A DNA stretch of 21,817 nucleotides from an uncultured Eubacteriales bacterium (lineage in GTDB: Bacteria > Bacillota > Clostridia > Oscillospirales > CAG-382), in assembly GCA_900546385.1 (NCBI GenBank), contig URCT01000032.1, forward strand, positions 1-21,817, written 5' to 3'. A program made the translations under genes and the position numbers. How positions within the stretch are numbered: position 1 is the stretch's first letter; each line of letters begins with the position of its first letter. This document shows positions 1-7,966 of this stretch, piece by piece. The notes below the pieces were generated by a model. The model made no database searches and had not been told where the DNA came from. It saw nothing but the letters and a program-made list of their open reading frames with translations.

Positions 1-29
1 TTTGATTTTCCGAAAAGCTCGGAGAAAAT

Positions 30-60
30 AAAAAAATCTGTCCCAAATAATCGGGACAGA
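30..60 (-). terminator. T-box intrinsic terminator
   Basis: On the minus strand the stem TCTGTCCC / GGGACAGA (53-60 with 37-44) has an 8-nt loop and is followed by a run of seven T. It lies immediately after the T-box core, as expected for the terminator that competes with the antiterminator. Confidence 0.9.
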
Positions 61-312
61 CAAATCTGCGATACCACCCGAGTTGATGTTCATTATCCGA
101 ACATCCGCTCATTTCTCATACACCATCATGTATGCACGCTTGTTAACGCAGTGTGTTCTGCGTCGGCCATACCGGAAATGCAATCATTTCTTTCCTGCCG
201 CCCTCAAAAGCCCATTCACCATAGCCTCGTGTACCGCATTTCCACCAACAGCGGCTCTCTATGCCCGTAGGATACGATTACTTACTCTTTCTCAACGGTT
301 TGTTTTGATGTT
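30..312 (-). promoter_or_regulatory. T-box riboswitch, probable tryptophan specifier
   Basis: This is a leader RNA that senses uncharged tRNA and lets transcription proceed when the cognate amino acid is short. The conserved T-box core is seen on the minus strand as GGGTGGTATCGC (68-79). Stem I features are also visible: CATAG (259-263) pairs with CTATG (220-224), and an AGAGAGCC...GGTGGAAA distal region lies between them. The specifier loop reads GTGAA-TGG-G followed by TTTTGAG. The codon in the usual position is TGG (212-214) followed by a purine, which points to tRNA-Trp. The bulge TGGT can pair with an ACCA end, or by wobble with GCCA. The regulated gene lies beyond the left edge; trpS or a tryptophan biosynthesis or transport gene is the expected target. 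The T-box call is firm. The Trp assignment is an inference from the register. Confidence 0.88.
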
Positions 313-318
313 GGCGTT

Positions 319-347
319 ATTATAGCACGACAAAATGGGTTTGTCAA
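319..347 (-). promoter_or_regulatory. Consensus vegetative promoter of the T-box transcript
   Basis: On the minus strand there is a perfect -35 box TTGACA (342-347), a 17-nt spacer and a perfect -10 box TATAAT (319-324). Transcription should start near 312 and run leftward into the T-box leader. The match to the sigma-A consensus is exact, so transcription is probably strong and control rests on the riboswitch downstream. Confidence 0.9.
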
Positions 348-465
348 GCACTTTTTTGGATTTTTTTCATTTTTTGCATTTCTGTCGGTTTTTGACGAAA
401 AAAGCCATTCTTCTTTGTATAATTTATCCAATTGCCGCAGGATTTTCAAAAACTCCTTCTGCCTT

Positions 466-494
466 GCATGAACTTTTTCCAAATGGAAATACTT
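466..494 (+). promoter_or_regulatory. Forespore-type (sigma-F/sigma-G) promoter of sigG
   Basis: GCATG (466-470) is followed after 14 nt by GGAAATACTT (485-494). The second element fits the sigma-F -10 consensus GGNRANANTW. The first fits the sigma-G -35 form GHATR and is one base from the sigma-F form GYWTA. The same arrangement with the same spacing precedes spoVAD in this window. In Bacillus, sigG is transcribed by sigma-F and then by sigma-G itself. The spacing is slightly shorter than commonly quoted, so this is a motif-level prediction. Confidence 0.55.
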
Positions 495-530
495 CTTTTG
501 TAGACAAAACAAAGGGAGGTTTTCCGAAAC

Positions 531-1313
531 ATGGCAATGCGCGGCGGAAAAGTGGAGATATGCGGCGTCAACACGGCGGACTTAAAGGTGTTAAGCGCAA
601 AAGAAAAAGAAGAGCTGTTAAAACGGGTTGCCGAGGGCGATAAAAAGGCAAGGGAGGAGCTGATAAACGGAAACTTAAAGCTTGTGTTAAGCGTGATCCG
701 GCGTTTTACCGGACGCGGCGAAAACCCGGATGATTTATTCCAAGTCGGCTGTATCGGTCTTATCAAGGCCATTGACAATTTCGATTTGTCGCACGGCGTG
801 AAATTCAGCACCTATGCCGTTCCGATGATCATCGGCGAGCTGCGGCGGTATCTGCGCGACAATACACCCATCCGCGTGAGCCGTTCGGTCAGGGATCTTG
901 CCTACAAGGCCTTGTCGGTCAAGGATGAGCTTGCCGCAAAGCTGTCCCGAGAGCCGCGCATCGAGGAGATCGCCGCCAAAATCGGCGTGCCGAAAGAGGA
1001 TGTGGCGCTTGCTTTGGATGCCATTGCCGATCCGGTGTCGTTATACGAGCCGGTTTACAGCGAAAACGGCGACAGCGTGTATGTCATGGATAAGGTGTGT
1101 GACACGGCCAATACCGATGAAAGCTGGTTAGAGAACATTGCCATTTCGCAGGCCATCGGCAAGCTTTCGCCGCGTGAAAAGCGCATTATCATGCTGCGCT
1201 TTTTCGAAGGCCGCACCCAGATGGAGGTCGCAAAGGAGATTTCCATCAGCCAAGCACAGGTATCGCGGCTCGAAAAAGGCGCGTTGGAGCGCATTAAGAA
1301 GGATTTACGGTAA
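531..1313 (+). CDS. sigG: RNA polymerase forespore sigma factor sigma-G
   Basis: This is the late forespore-specific sigma factor. It directs transcription of germination, spore-coat-independent protection and SpoVA genes after engulfment. The 260-residue protein has the diagnostic N-terminus KVEICGVNT. Region 2 contains DLFQVGCIGLIKAIDNFD and FSTYAVPMIIGELRRYLRD, region 3 contains IRVSRSVRDLAYKAL, and region 4 has a helix-turn-helix TQMEVAKEISISQAQVSRLE. An Asn in the INGNLKL motif (residue 46) matches the position that distinguishes sigma-G from sigma-F. The ATG at 531 follows an AAAGGGAGG ribosome binding site with an 11-nt gap; the ATG at 537 would be 17 nt away and is less likely. In many Clostridia sigG lies next to spoIIGA-sigE, but no such genes are here; the upstream neighbour is a divergent T-box leader. 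Its stop overlaps the next gene. Confidence 0.97.
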   Translation: MAMRGGKVEICGVNTADLKVLSAKEKEELLKRVAEGDKKAREELINGNLKLVLSVIRRFTGRGENPDDLFQVGCIGLIKAIDNFDLSHGVKFSTYAVPMIIGELRRYLRDNTPIRVSRSVRDLAYKALSVKDELAAKLSREPRIEEIAAKIGVPKEDVALALDAIADPVSLYEPVYSENGDSVYVMDKVCDTANTDESWLENIAISQAIGKLSPREKRIIMLRFFEGRTQMEVAKEISISQAQVSRLEKGALERIKKDLR

Positions 1314-1741
1314 TGGAAAAAGCAAAAACGGCAGAACAAACGAAAGATGAGCGGCAGGTGCGCTTCTCGGTATCCGCGGCCGCCCGGCGCACGTTTGTGT
1401 CCTTTGCGCTGTATGCGGTGTTGTTTGGCCGAATGCGGCTGATAGCCGGTCTGCTTGCGGCAATTCCGTTTTTGTGCGGGTTGCTTTTCTTTGAGGGCAA
1501 AACGAACGTACGGCGGCTGCTAACGGCACTTTTGCTGTCAATTCCGTTTTTGAGCCTGTCGCTTATTTGGTTGTGTGCTTTTCGCGTGTATACGCTTGCG
1601 GCATGGCTTGTGCCGTGTTTGGTTTCAGCCGCCGCATTTGGTGCGGACGCGTGGTATAAACAGCGTGCAAAAGCCGATCGGGCAGTGCTTTTACGGTTTG
1701 TGCTTGTGACGGCGGTGTTGTACAGCTGCCTTTTGACGTGA
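1313..1741 (+). CDS. Small multipass membrane protein of unknown function, coupled to sigG
   Basis: This 142-residue protein is not recognised as a member of a named family. After a charged N-terminal segment of about 25 residues it has four to five hydrophobic helices (roughly residues 27-60, 66-90, 92-110 and 124-142) separated by short basic loops, which indicates an integral membrane protein. The ATG overlaps the sigG stop codon by one base (TAATG), so translation is probably coupled and the protein is probably made in the forespore. It is followed directly by a terminator. No catalytic motif is visible. A role in the forespore membrane is an inference from position only. Confidence 0.8.
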   Translation: MEKAKTAEQTKDERQVRFSVSAAARRTFVSFALYAVLFGRMRLIAGLLAAIPFLCGLLFFEGKTNVRRLLTALLLSIPFLSLSLIWLCAFRVYTLAAWLVPCLVSAAAFGADAWYKQRAKADRAVLLRFVLVTAVLYSCLLT

Positions 1742-1756
1742 TGCGCGTACATGAAA

Positions 1757-1794
1757 AAATCCCGAAGAACAGCTTTTGCCGTCCTTCGGGATTT
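1757..1794. terminator. Bidirectional terminator between convergent genes
   Basis: The perfect inverted repeat AAATCCCGAAG (1757-1767) / CTTCGGGATTT (1784-1794) has a 16-nt loop. On the minus strand it is followed by a T tract; on the plus strand by GGTTTT. It sits between the stop of the sigG-linked membrane gene and the stop of the leftward rhamnosidase gene and can serve both. Confidence 0.85.
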
Positions 1795-1798
1795 GGTT

Positions 1799-3772
1799 TT
1801 ACAGCGTGATCGGTTCGCCTTTGGGGATTTTCACCTGCTGTCCGTTCCAAACGAGCGTGCCGCCGTCCAATTCGGAAAGCACTGTGATCTTTCCGTTTTC
1901 ATAGGAAACGCGGATATTGCCTTTTTCGGTCGGAACAACGCCGGAAAACTGTTTGTATTTTCCGGGATTGGGTGCAACGGTATAGGTTTCGTAAGCCGGA
2001 GAGGTGGCGCAAACGCCGAGACAATACCGTCCCAAGAAATAGATCGGGCCGCACGACCATGCGTGGCAGAGCGATTTTTGGAACGCGCCGCCGTACATCC
2101 CATAGCATTCGGGAATACCGTAGTTCGGGTCGTATTCCTCCCAAATGCTGGTAGCACCGAGGCAAAGCATTTTGCCCCAATAGGAATCGAGCATATTCTG
2201 CGCGTATTCGAGCTGTCCCATGCTGCAAAGTGCCATAAGCTCATACAGCTTGAAATACGGCGTCGTGATCGGCGTGATTGCGTCGTTTAACAGCACATTT
2301 TGCAAAATGCGTTCTTTGGTCGGCGCATCCACAAAGTCAAACAGAATGGCAAAGATGTTGGCGTGGCGCGAAATATGGTTTTTGCCGGAGGTAAAGCTGT
2401 CGATAAAGGCAGAGTGGCTGTCATCCCAAAAGTGCTGCAGGATTTTGGCTTTTAATGCGTCGGCACGAGCCATATGCGCCTCTTTCGGCTTGTCAAGCAG
2501 CTTGCACAGCTTCGCCATGGTTTGTTCCGTCTGCCATAACAGAATCTGCTCGGCACAAAGCGGGCCGTCCTTGTCGATATCCGACCAATCGATGAAAATC
2601 CAATCGCCCGGCCTTTGCACGACAAAGCCGTTTTCGTCCAAACGGTTCACGAGAAAGGTGTATAACGCCATGATTCTGTCCCACATAAATTCGACAAACG
2701 CCTTGTCGCCGAACGAGTGGTAATACTCCCAAACCGAGATGAGCATATACATGGTATAATCGTTTATGGTATTGACGTGGCGCACCGGCGTTTCCTTTGG
2801 GATAAGTGCCGTGATCGTCCGTTTGCATATCTCGCGGTCGGCAAACAGATAGTCGCTTATCATAAACGACTGTCTTGCGTCGCCGCCCCATACCCAACGG
2901 TCGCGTTTGATGCCGTCGATAAAGAATTCGCGCGAACACAGATGGAACGTATACGCACAGGTGTCCCATATTTTGCCGACGGTCGGGTCGTCGCAGGAAA
3001 AGCTGCCTTTTTCCGCAATCGGCAGGTATTCGTACAGTGCGTGAATCTTCACGTTTTCCAAATCCTTTGGATTGTCGGCGCGCAAATGCACAAAGCGGAA
3101 CGCGCGCGGCACAAGAGACGCTTCGGGCTTGCCGCTTATCGTTTCCCAAAGATAGCATTTCTTTTTGTCGGCAAGCGCTTCTTCGCGGCTTTCGCCGTAA
3201 AACACGCCGGTTTCGGCAGATTTTTCCAGTCCCGAAAGCTCAAGCTTTGCAAAGGTCTCCTTGCCGAAATCGTACAGAATGCCGCCGTCGCACGCTGTTT
3301 TTGACACAGCGTCGATGCGCTCGTAGGCAAACGGAAAGACTTCGGGATCATCGTCTTCGTTTGTGTAGGCCGGTTCGCAGGCCGCCGGATAGTCTTTTAA
3401 GTCGTACCGGTGTGCATGAAAGTTCTCATCGGTCACAAGATAGGGACTGTTGATGTAAATGCTGGGAAGTCCCTTATCCGTGCCGACAAAAACAGTTACC
3501 TTATGCTTTCCGGCCGAGAGCGGAATTTCTGTATCCGTCGGATAAAACGGCAGATTGTCCACGCGGATATGCGCTTTTCCGTGTGCGCGGACAACAAAGG
3601 ATGTGTCCTCCGGCACTTCCAAGGTGCGGGAAAACTCCAAATACGGATATACGGCCGAATACGGCCAATGCGCCGGGTGCGAAAAACCGTATTCCTCACG
3701 GCGCAGATGTAATTTCAGATTATGGTATACCTCAAAATCGCCGGGATACCATATCCATTTGGCTTTACTCAT
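1799..3772 (-). CDS. GH78-family alpha-L-rhamnosidase-like glycoside hydrolase
   Basis: The 657-residue protein is predicted to remove terminal alpha-L-rhamnose from oligosaccharides or glycosides. It has an N-terminal beta-sandwich region followed by an (alpha/alpha)6-barrel. Family features include DGIKRDRWVWGGDARQ (residues 286-301, which carries the acidic residues typical of the GH78 active site), GDWIFIDW (389-396) and SIWEEYDP (542-549, with a Glu pair in the catalytic-base region). A beta-sandwich-like C-terminal segment follows. There is no signal peptide, so the enzyme should be cytoplasmic and act on imported substrate. The ATG overlaps the stop of the upstream GH106 gene (ATGA) and has AAGGAG 8 nt before it, inside that gene, so the two are translationally coupled. 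Substrate specificity within GH78 cannot be read from the sequence. Confidence 0.9.
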   Translation of the reverse strand: MSKAKWIWYPGDFEVYHNLKLHLRREEYGFSHPAHWPYSAVYPYLEFSRTLEVPEDTSFVVRAHGKAHIRVDNLPFYPTDTEIPLSAGKHKVTVFVGTDKGLPSIYINSPYLVTDENFHAHRYDLKDYPAACEPAYTNEDDDPEVFPFAYERIDAVSKTACDGGILYDFGKETFAKLELSGLEKSAETGVFYGESREEALADKKKCYLWETISGKPEASLVPRAFRFVHLRADNPKDLENVKIHALYEYLPIAEKGSFSCDDPTVGKIWDTCAYTFHLCSREFFIDGIKRDRWVWGGDARQSFMISDYLFADREICKRTITALIPKETPVRHVNTINDYTMYMLISVWEYYHSFGDKAFVEFMWDRIMALYTFLVNRLDENGFVVQRPGDWIFIDWSDIDKDGPLCAEQILLWQTEQTMAKLCKLLDKPKEAHMARADALKAKILQHFWDDSHSAFIDSFTSGKNHISRHANIFAILFDFVDAPTKERILQNVLLNDAITPITTPYFKLYELMALCSMGQLEYAQNMLDSYWGKMLCLGATSIWEEYDPNYGIPECYGMYGGAFQKSLCHAWSCGPIYFLGRYCLGVCATSPAYETYTVAPNPGKYKQFSGVVPTEKGNIRVSYENGKITVLSELDGGTLVWNGQQVKIPKGEPITL

Positions 3773-6700
3773 GCGTTTTGCTCCTTGTCCTTTTTTGCAT
3801 ACACTTCGATAAACGGCGATTTGAGAATGCCCATGTCGGAAAGCTGATATTCATACGCCCACGAAATGCCGCCGGAGTACCAATAATCCGGGCCAATCCA
3901 TTTGGCGTGTGAGCAGTTGTGCAGTGCACCGAACGAATTCTGCCGCGTGCCGAACAGCGTCAGCTCTAAGGTGTGTGCGCCTTTCTTGACGTCCGGAAGC
4001 TTTAAGAGATACGGCGAAAGCACAATGCGGCCGACCTCTTTGCCGTCAAGACGCGCCCCGATGAGCGCACCGCGGTACAGATCGCTGCGGATAACAAGCT
4101 CGCCGTCGCGTGTTACGTCAAGCGGCAGCTTGTAGGTGATGTTTGCGCCATAGAACGGCAGTCCCTGGTGTACGACCGAGCCGAACGCAAGCTTTTCCGG
4201 CTTTTTCGTGATGACCGCTTCGCAGCCGTTTACACGCACGCCGAAATCGCCGAGAAGGAAGTAGTTTTCAAGGCTGACGCGCTTACCGATGGGTGCTTTG
4301 ACAAGCAACACGTTCTTGCCTTTTTTCAAGGCCGGAAGCGGCATGGTGTGAATGGCTTTGTCGGTGAAGTAGCCGTCCTTTACGACCGGAACGATCTCGC
4401 CGTTGAGCGTGACCTCGCAGGCCTCCTCGTAAGCAAGCTTGCACGGAACTTCGACTTCGCTCTCAAATTCAAACTTCAAGAGCGGAAAAACGGTGATGGT
4501 CTCTTCGGGAATCTGCCACGGCTGTTTGTCGTAGCCGCTTGCCATGGGATAGTTTAACTTGCGGCGCAGATAGATGTCAAGCCGCAGCATTTCGTCAAGT
4601 CCCGAATAGGTCTTGCCACCGTCCTCCGAAAGACGCGCCATATCGAGAACAAATACGTTCGGTTCGTCTAACGTATAGTCCACGCCGGTGCGGAAATCGA
4701 TGGTCTGCACGCGTTCTTTTTCGGGTTCTGCCGCTGAAATCACGCCGATGGCAGCCGATTCCTCCGAAAGCTTTAATAACAGGCTGTCAAGCTCATATAA
4801 GCGATAGCGGATGACCGTATTGCCGTTTTTGTGTGCAAAGCTTGCCGGTTTTATCTCGCCGGTGAGGGTGTCGTAAATCTGCGGGAAATACGTGCCCTTG
4901 ACCGTGATGGTGATATCTTGGGCGGAAGCGCTTCCGGGTGTGTTCCACGGAACCGGGTTTGGCTTTCTGCCGTGCGCAATGAATAAGAACCGGTCTTTGC
5001 CGTCGTTGCGCAGCTGATAGAGCAGATTGTCGGTAAGCTCGCCGTTTTGGTTGCGGATGGAGATCTCGCGCACATCTTCGAGTGCTGCAAGAAGCGACCG
5101 CGTCGAGAAGGTGATACGCTGCGATTTTTCGTAAAGCGCACGCGGCTTATCCGATTCCACCGCGTCGATATATTTCGGGCAGTCGCCCATGAAAATGACC
5201 TTTCCGCCGGCTGCCGCGAATTCTTCGAGAACCGTTAAGGTCGTTTCGCGCATGGTTTCCATGCCCGGAACGATGACGGCGGCATATTGCATGGCACCGA
5301 CCGAAAGAAGTCCGTTTTGGGCGTGCGGCTGTTGAGAGGGCAGAAGTCCCTCGCTGATATAGTCGAAATCAATCGTGCCGAAAAGCAAGCCTTCGGTGAC
5401 AAGATCAAAATTGTGCTGCAATTCCTTGCGGTAAGCCGCCGTGTTTTCCTGCGGTCCATAGTGCAGCCAATAGCTTTCGATCGGATGCAGCACCGCCACC
5501 TTGACCGACGGCTTTCCGCGCGTCAAAGCCGTGTTGACCCGGGCAAAATGGTTTTCGATATACGGATATTCCTTGTGCCACGACGATTGATAGCTGATGC
5601 TTGCCGGATAGTCGCGCTTGGCCGAGCCTTTCATGCTGACCCAGGCAAGATGCGGCACGCGGATGGTCACGCCGAGTGCTTCCTGCCAATCGCCTTGATA
5701 TTTGTGGCCGCGGAAATCAAAGTCCCAGCCGGTCACGCCGTACAGCTCGGAGATCATGCCTTCGCGCGCATATTGATGAACGGCCGACTGGCACTGCTTG
5801 GCCGTGGCATACAAATCGGAATCGCACAACACATCGATGCCCGGAATGCCGAACGAGCGGTACGCGCGCATGGCTTCGCCGAGACAGTTGGTCTGCGAAC
5901 CGAGCGTGTCTTCGCACATCATGTGACCGGTGAGCGCAATGCCGTGCTTTTCGCACCAAGCACCGCATTGGTCGGAAAACGCTTCGGTAAAGCGTTCGCA
6001 TACATGGTCATGATATAAGTATCGCACGCGCGACGGCTTGCCCTCGTGCTTGTCCCATAACAGCTCCGGCAGATGGTCGAGAAGATTTATGCCGTAGGCC
6101 GCAAAAAAGGTCTCGGCAAGATCGGTGGTGTAGGGAAGTGCAATGTCGTTTTTGCTGGCCGCAAACGGCAGAGCCTGCTTGGTGATAAACTGCGGCTCGT
6201 CGGTGAAGATGGACGGAACGACTTTGCCGAATTCGTCGCCGACCGCGTTTTCGTAGGCTTCGTAGGTGATGCGAATGAATTCGCGGATAGCCTCCGGATC
6301 AAGCGTATCAACATAAGTCTCACCGTTGAAACGGCCGGTTTTTTCCATGGTGCAGACATAAACATACCATTTTGTTCCGACAGCCGCATCCTTCTCGCCG
6401 ATTTTGGCATAGCTTTTCAAGGTGCCGTCGTCGTTTAAGACAACATCGTAGGCGCTGAGAAAATACGGCGCACCGGTTTCGATGCCGGTCTGCTTATCGA
6501 CGGTGTTTTCCTTCGGATTGACGGTAAACAGCAGATTCTTGCGGCGGTATTTCGGATTTTTGGTTACATAACCGCCGGCAAAACCGCTCGGCCAGCGGTC
6601 TTCGTCGTACAGATAGGCAAGCATCTCTTCTTTTTTTGCCTTGTCGCAGCACGCTTTCACCAAATCCATGAAATCGCCGCTTAAATATTCGGTTCCCATG

Positions 6701-6885
6701 CCGGAACGGGAGTGCATATGGAAGCCGCCGAAGCCCATTTTGTGAAGCTCCTCGATCTGCCAAAGCAGTTCATTTTTGTCAAGCTTGGTGTTCCATGCCC
6801 AAAAGGGTGCGGCACGGTATTCGCTTGTCGGATTGGCAAAAAGGCTGTCGCTTAATGCCGGCTGTGTATTTTTTTTGTAAAACAC
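3769..6885 (-). CDS. GH106-family alpha-L-rhamnosidase-like glycoside hydrolase
   Basis: This large hydrolase of 1038 residues resembles the GH106 alpha-L-rhamnosidases known from pectin (rhamnogalacturonan) breakdown. Family motifs are PFWAWN (residues 27-32), GGFHMHSR (53-60), DEDRWPSGFAGG (94-105) and FTDEP (227-231) in the barrel domain, followed by C-terminal beta-rich domains with a galactose-binding-like segment. The start chosen is GTG at 6883-6885, because AAAAGGAG lies 7 nt upstream. An ATG-initiated frame reaching 6999 would overlap the promoter and adds 38 residues unlike the family. There is no signal peptide, so a cytoplasmic location is likely. It is the first gene of a two-gene operon with the GH78 gene and is divergent from an AraC regulator. 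Control by that regulator is inferred from the shared promoter region. Confidence 0.9.
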   Translation of the reverse strand: MFYKKNTQPALSDSLFANPTSEYRAAPFWAWNTKLDKNELLWQIEELHKMGFGGFHMHSRSGMGTEYLSGDFMDLVKACCDKAKKEEMLAYLYDEDRWPSGFAGGYVTKNPKYRRKNLLFTVNPKENTVDKQTGIETGAPYFLSAYDVVLNDDGTLKSYAKIGEKDAAVGTKWYVYVCTMEKTGRFNGETYVDTLDPEAIREFIRITYEAYENAVGDEFGKVVPSIFTDEPQFITKQALPFAASKNDIALPYTTDLAETFFAAYGINLLDHLPELLWDKHEGKPSRVRYLYHDHVCERFTEAFSDQCGAWCEKHGIALTGHMMCEDTLGSQTNCLGEAMRAYRSFGIPGIDVLCDSDLYATAKQCQSAVHQYAREGMISELYGVTGWDFDFRGHKYQGDWQEALGVTIRVPHLAWVSMKGSAKRDYPASISYQSSWHKEYPYIENHFARVNTALTRGKPSVKVAVLHPIESYWLHYGPQENTAAYRKELQHNFDLVTEGLLFGTIDFDYISEGLLPSQQPHAQNGLLSVGAMQYAAVIVPGMETMRETTLTVLEEFAAAGGKVIFMGDCPKYIDAVESDKPRALYEKSQRITFSTRSLLAALEDVREISIRNQNGELTDNLLYQLRNDGKDRFLFIAHGRKPNPVPWNTPGSASAQDITITVKGTYFPQIYDTLTGEIKPASFAHKNGNTVIRYRLYELDSLLLKLSEESAAIGVISAAEPEKERVQTIDFRTGVDYTLDEPNVFVLDMARLSEDGGKTYSGLDEMLRLDIYLRRKLNYPMASGYDKQPWQIPEETITVFPLLKFEFESEVEVPCKLAYEEACEVTLNGEIVPVVKDGYFTDKAIHTMPLPALKKGKNVLLVKAPIGKRVSLENYFLLGDFGVRVNGCEAVITKKPEKLAFGSVVHQGLPFYGANITYKLPLDVTRDGELVIRSDLYRGALIGARLDGKEVGRIVLSPYLLKLPDVKKGAHTLELTLFGTRQNSFGALHNCSHAKWIGPDYWYSGGISWAYEYQLSDMGILKSPFIEVYAKKDKEQNA

Positions 6886-6912
6886 GTGATTGCTCCTTTT
6901 CTGTTTCTTTAT

Positions 6913-6947
6913 AGCGAAATCGTTCTTAAATAAGCGAAATCGTTCTT
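6913..6947. repeat. Direct repeat of 15 bp at 20-bp spacing, candidate AraC operator
   Basis: AGCGAAATCGTTCTT occurs at 6913-6927 and again, identically, at 6933-6947. The 20-bp period puts both copies on nearly the same DNA face, as AraC-family operators do with their two half-sites. The pair lies in the 5' untranslated region of the GH106 operon and upstream of the -35 box of the divergent AraC promoter. Binding could block the hydrolases or activate the regulator gene. Identity of the binding protein is inferred. Confidence 0.6.
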
Positions 6948-6962
6948 TTTTTGCAAAATTGC

Positions 6963-6991
6963 TTGACTTTATAGTATCACAACTGTATAAT
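6963..6991 (+). promoter_or_regulatory. Promoter of the AraC regulator pair
   Basis: Plus-strand -35 TTGACT (6963-6968), 17-nt spacer, near-perfect -10 TATAAT (6986-6991), giving a start near 6998. It lies within the same 37 bp as the leftward operon promoter, so polymerase can occupy only one at a time. Confidence 0.8.
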
Positions 6992-6999
6992 AAAATCAA
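6971..6999 (-). promoter_or_regulatory. Promoter of the GH106-GH78 operon
   Basis: Minus-strand -35 TTGATT (6994-6999), 17-nt spacer, -10 TACTAT (6971-6976), giving a start near 6964 and a leader of about 80 nt before the GTG start. It is interleaved with the plus-strand promoter at 6963-6991. Confidence 0.75.
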
Positions 7000-7027
7000 G
7001 TGGTAAACACAAAGTGAGCCATGAGTT

Positions 7028-7060
7028 TTTTAAGGTTTTTGCATGACCGTTTTAAGGTTT
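7028..7060. repeat. Direct repeat TTTTAAGGTTT at 22-bp spacing over the regulator start
   Basis: TTTTAAGGTTT occurs at 7028-7038 and 7050-7060, flanking and overlapping the first codons of the AraC gene at 7043. The spacing of two helical turns suits a dimeric regulator. The left copy also supplies the AAGG that may serve as ribosome binding site, so it could be an autoregulatory site or coincidence in AT-rich DNA. Confidence 0.4.
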
Positions 7061-7966
7061 CCGGAATTCGCCGGTTTTGTGCGGCAATTTTTTTTGAAGA
7101 CAACCGGACGGCAAAAATGTGACTTAAGGAAGTGGAGCGGCTTGATTTTTTCTTCCGACGAGGTTTTGTCGATTTTTTCCATCAATCATACGAGCGTCGA
7201 ACCGCACGAACACAACTATTTAGAGCTTGCCTATGTCGTTCATGGCAATGCCGTGCATACCATCGGCAACAAAAGCTACAACATCGGCCGCGGCCAATAC
7301 TTTTTCGTCGATTACCATACCGTTCACTCCTATAAAAGCCTTTCCGGAACCATTGAAGTCATCAACTGCCGTTTCAAACCGCAGTTTTTAGACAACAGCT
7401 TTGAAAGCTGCCGCTCGTTCCGGACGTTACTCAATCACTATCTGTTGAAGGTGCGTGTTGAAAATCTGCGTATGAATCCCTCCGGCGTCATGTTCTTCGA
7501 TGATGACGGGTCGATCGGTGCGTATATGCAGAAAATGCGCACAGAATATGAAAACAAGCTGCCGGGCTATCTGGAAATGATGCGCTGTACGCTCATTGAA
7601 ATCATCTTATCCACCATGCGCCGCATTTCCGACACCGGGTTTGACAGCGACGCCATTCAGTTTCTTGCCGACTATGCGGCCAAAAACTATGCTTCGCCCC
7701 AGCCGCTTTCCGTGCTTTCCAAACAGCTCGGTTACAGTATGCCGTACCTTTCGGGACGCTTCAAAGCAGAGACCGGTATGGGCTTCAAGGAATACCTTAT
7801 CAAAATCCGCATGGATGAGGCGTGCCGGCTTCTTGCCAATACCAACAAGAAAATTTCAGACATTTCCGCCGATGTCGGCTATTCGGATACCAATTTCTTT
7901 TATGCCACGTTTCGGCGTGTCGTCGGACAGTCGCCCGGCGAATTCCGGCATCATACAGCCAAATAA
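7043..7966 (+). CDS. AraC-family transcriptional regulator, divergent to the rhamnosidase operon
   Basis: This is a one-component sugar-responsive regulator of 307 residues. The N-terminal cupin-type effector domain shows HEHNYLELAYVVHG and GQYFFVDYHTVHSY (about residues 54-100). The C-terminal double helix-turn-helix (about 205-305) carries the AraC signature GYSDTNFFYATFRRVVGQSPGEFR. It is transcribed away from the GH106-GH78 operon from an interleaved promoter, so it very likely regulates that operon and itself. The ATG at 7043 has a weak AAGG 8 nt upstream. A TTG near residue 34, preceded by GGAG, would also give a complete cupin domain, so the exact start is uncertain. Confidence 0.9.
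   Translation: MTVLRFPEFAGFVRQFFLKTTGRQKCDLRKWSGLIFSSDEVLSIFSINHTSVEPHEHNYLELAYVVHGNAVHTIGNKSYNIGRGQYFFVDYHTVHSYKSLSGTIEVINCRFKPQFLDNSFESCRSFRTLLNHYLLKVRVENLRMNPSGVMFFDDDGSIGAYMQKMRTEYENKLPGYLEMMRCTLIEIILSTMRRISDTGFDSDAIQFLADYAAKNYASPQPLSVLSKQLGYSMPYLSGRFKAETGMGFKEYLIKIRMDEACRLLANTNKKISDISADVGYSDTNFFYATFRRVVGQSPGEFRHHTAK

Noticed and set aside
83..325. Open frame on the plus strand across the T-box region
   Set aside because: It lies entirely antisense to a well-supported T-box leader and has no ribosome binding site or recognisable protein features.
392..423. TTGACG...TATAAT pair upstream of sigG
   Set aside because: The spacer is 20 nt, too long for a good vegetative promoter, and sigG is expected to be under forespore control; the 466-494 site fits better.
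5287..6018. Long open frame (243 codons) on the plus strand inside the GH106 gene
   Set aside because: It is antisense to a clearly coding family member and has Arg/His/Ala-rich composition typical of reverse-frame translation.
6886..6999. 38-residue N-terminal extension of the GH106 protein
   Set aside because: It would cover the promoter and both operator repeats; the GTG at 6885 has a well-placed AAAAGGAG and leaves a family-like N-terminus.
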